A stretch of 64,000 bases of DNA, taken from positions 1,138,721 to 1,202,720 of the forward strand of contig JAKOGI010000106.1 in assembly GCA_029747015.1 (NCBI GenBank), given 5' to 3'. This stretch comes from Carnegiea gigantea. Its lineage: Eukaryota; Streptophyta; Magnoliopsida; Caryophyllales; Cactaceae. Shown here piece after piece: positions 62,750 through 64,000 of this stretch. Each line of letters begins with the position of its first letter. Within the stretch, counting starts at the first letter, position 1. A program made the translations under genes and the position numbers. The notes beneath the pieces were generated by a model. That model saw only the letters and a list, made by a program, of their open reading frames with translations, searched no databases and was not told the DNA's origin.

Positions 62750-62835
62750 AGACAATGTCAGCTTGTTCTACCTTTCTGTGAAAACTCCTGTGGTAGCCAC
62801 AAGCTGCACATAGTAGTCGTTGGTCTATATTTGTT
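62750..62835 (-). pseudogene. ZF-HD / MIF zinc-finger fragment
   Basis: The minus frame reads IDQRLLCAACGYHRSFHRKV followed by EQA. ZF-HD transcription factors and MIF proteins have the signature L.CAACGCHR(N/S)FHR(K/R) in their zinc-finger dimerisation domain. One cysteine is replaced (CGCH to CGYH). Just upstream GATGGTTGAGGATGTATG could be a decayed DGCGEFM block of the same domain in another frame. The fragment is about 25 residues, without the homeodomain, and ends in a TGA soon after. It is probably a captured and decayed piece of a host gene. Confidence 0.55.
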
Positions 62836-62945
62836 AGCTCTACATACATCCTCAACCATCAATTTTCATCAGGGAATAACATAAATCGAGAAACAATAAG
62901 CATATGAGCCACAACGAAGTTCAGATAAACTAAATCCACTACCTG
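62832..62945. repeat. Dispersed duplicate, copy 2
   Basis: This is the partner of 61866-61986. It directly adjoins the ZF-HD fragment on its upstream (minus-strand) side, while copy 1 adjoins the DExH exon on its downstream side. The spacing is about 965 bp. Confidence 0.7.
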
Positions 62946-63970
62946 TTGAAATCAAGGAAGCAAATTAACTCACAAACCCTTAGCCTAATAAATCAAATTC
63001 ACCCATGAAAATGACAAGATAGAGAAGAGAGAGAATGAATTATATCCTATAACTCCAAGAAGAAGTAAAAAAAGGGTAATGGTGGAGAGCTGGTGAAACA
63101 TGCAGCAAAGGGAAAGAGAAAACAGAGAAAAAATTAAGAAAATAACCAAATACTTTACGAATGCCATCCTTTTTAAACCAATTCAAAAAAGGAAAAAAAG
63201 GGGGACATGCAGCAAGGGGAAACAAAAAACAGAGAAGAAAATAACCCAAGATTCATAGTATCCACATCAACCCAAACTGAAGTCCTCAAACTTAACCAAT
63301 TCCATCTCATTTAATCCAGTTCAAAAAATGATGCTCTAATTTAATCGACTTTGCTGACAGATCCTAAACTCCCCAAAATTTCAATATCTTGATTCGACTT
63401 TCATGGGCCAGAAAGCAAACCACTAAAATCATTTTGAAATATACATTCCCACGATGCCTCAGAACATCATCAGAAGCCATAAAATTTACTAGACCTCAAT
63501 TAGAACACCAAATAAAAAGTTCTCTGAAATTGGAAAGTAAGAGGAACGAAGGCAAAACAAGAGGAGCAAAGGAAAACAGAACATTATCAGAAGCCATAAA
63601 ATTTGGTAGAGCTTAATTAGAACACCAAATAAAAACTTCCGAAAAATTGGGCAAAAAAATAAAATCTTACCATCAATTGAGCAATAGGAACGAAGACAAA
63701 ATAGGAGGAGCAAGTAAGAAGAAACCCCAGCTACAAATAGTGGAGAGTGAGCCAAAGAGAGGTTCACAGGAAGAGAAAGAGCGAGAAGGTAGCAGTTCTG
63801 CTCTATGTACATCCAGGCTCCAGCTGTGGAAAATGACTCTGAAATGATCATCTGCTTTCCATCCTCATCAAATTCTCTTGGAACAAACAGACACCAAGTT
63901 GAAGTTAATTACCACTTTGCCACTTGCTTTCAATCTAAAGTAACTACTCTTGTCTGTTTTTAAGTTCTTA
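62946..63970. repeat. Region of short direct duplications, no gene recognised
   Basis: AGAACATCATCAGAAGCCAT at 63461 recurs as AGAACATTATCAGAAGCCAT at 63578, each followed by AAAATTT and AATTAGAACACCAAATAAAA (period 117 bp). ACATGCAGCAAAGGGAAA near 63098 recurs as ACATGCAGCAAGGGGAAA near 63205. AGGAACGAAGGCAAAACAAG near 63542 recurs as AGGAACGAAGACAAAATAGG near 63688. Minus frames here have no recognisable domain, although FDEDGKQMIISESF near 63860 looks protein-like and could be an exon start. Confidence 0.55.
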
Positions 63971-63972
63971 GA

Positions 63973-64000
63973 ATATATATATATATATATATATATATAT
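63973..64000. repeat. (AT)n microsatellite at the window end
   Basis: The AT run continues to the last base and probably beyond the window. Confidence 0.9.

Noticed and set aside
63489..63851. 120-codon minus frame rich in L, F and S
   Set aside because: It spans tandem duplicated A-rich DNA read as hydrophobic residues and has no recognisable domain.

Overview
The window is nuclear DNA of a flowering plant, most likely a eudicot. It is AT-rich, carries long AT microsatellites, and holds one intact intron-containing housekeeping gene among plant transposons: RTE LINE, PIF/Harbinger, hAT, Helitron, TRIM and copia/gypsy remnants. The species cannot be named from the sequence.

Layout. 1-4.4 kb: intergenic DNA with the end of a MITE, two hAT-type non-autonomous elements with near-perfect 8-bp target duplications, and a tandem dimer resembling an RTE/SINE 3' tail. 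5.2-10.6 kb, minus strand: a complete fatty acid 2-hydroxylase gene (FAH1 type, 237 codons, six coding exons, a 5'UTR intron and a GC-AG last intron). 10.9-14.1 kb: three relatives of one Tourist-like MITE family, two of them complete. 14.1-22.8 kb: a decayed RTE-clade LINE split by a 4,760-bp probable solo LTR; removing the insertion rejoins the LINE reading frame exactly. 23.0-23.9 kb: another hAT-like element. 24-28 kb: old LTR/copia debris. 29.0-31.7 kb, minus: a broken plant-mobile-domain gene. 35.2-39.9 kb: a full-length but decayed PIF/Harbinger element with TIRs, TTA duplications, a Myb-like ORF and a DDE transposase. 41-42.3 kb: long AT microsatellites. 42.7-44.8 kb: LTR-like non-coding DNA.

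46.9-62.9 kb is the most unusual part, all minus strand. It holds a Helitron Rep-helicase pseudogene (46.9-51.9 kb) interrupted by a 595-bp TRIM, a broken gene with one diverged and three nearly identical 114-codon units that look like double-stranded-RNA-binding domains (53.5-55.1 kb), an RPA1-like single-strand-DNA-binding gene remnant (58.2-60.6 kb), a 45-nt exon with helicase motif I of a DExH-box protein (62.0 kb) and a fragment of a ZF-HD zinc finger (62.8 kb). RPA-like genes often accompany plant Helitrons, and the short fragments look like captured host exons, but no Helitron termini were found, so treating the stretch as one element is a hypothesis. No intact novel system was found. 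The dsRBD-like repeat gene and the gene-fragment mosaic most deserve follow-up.
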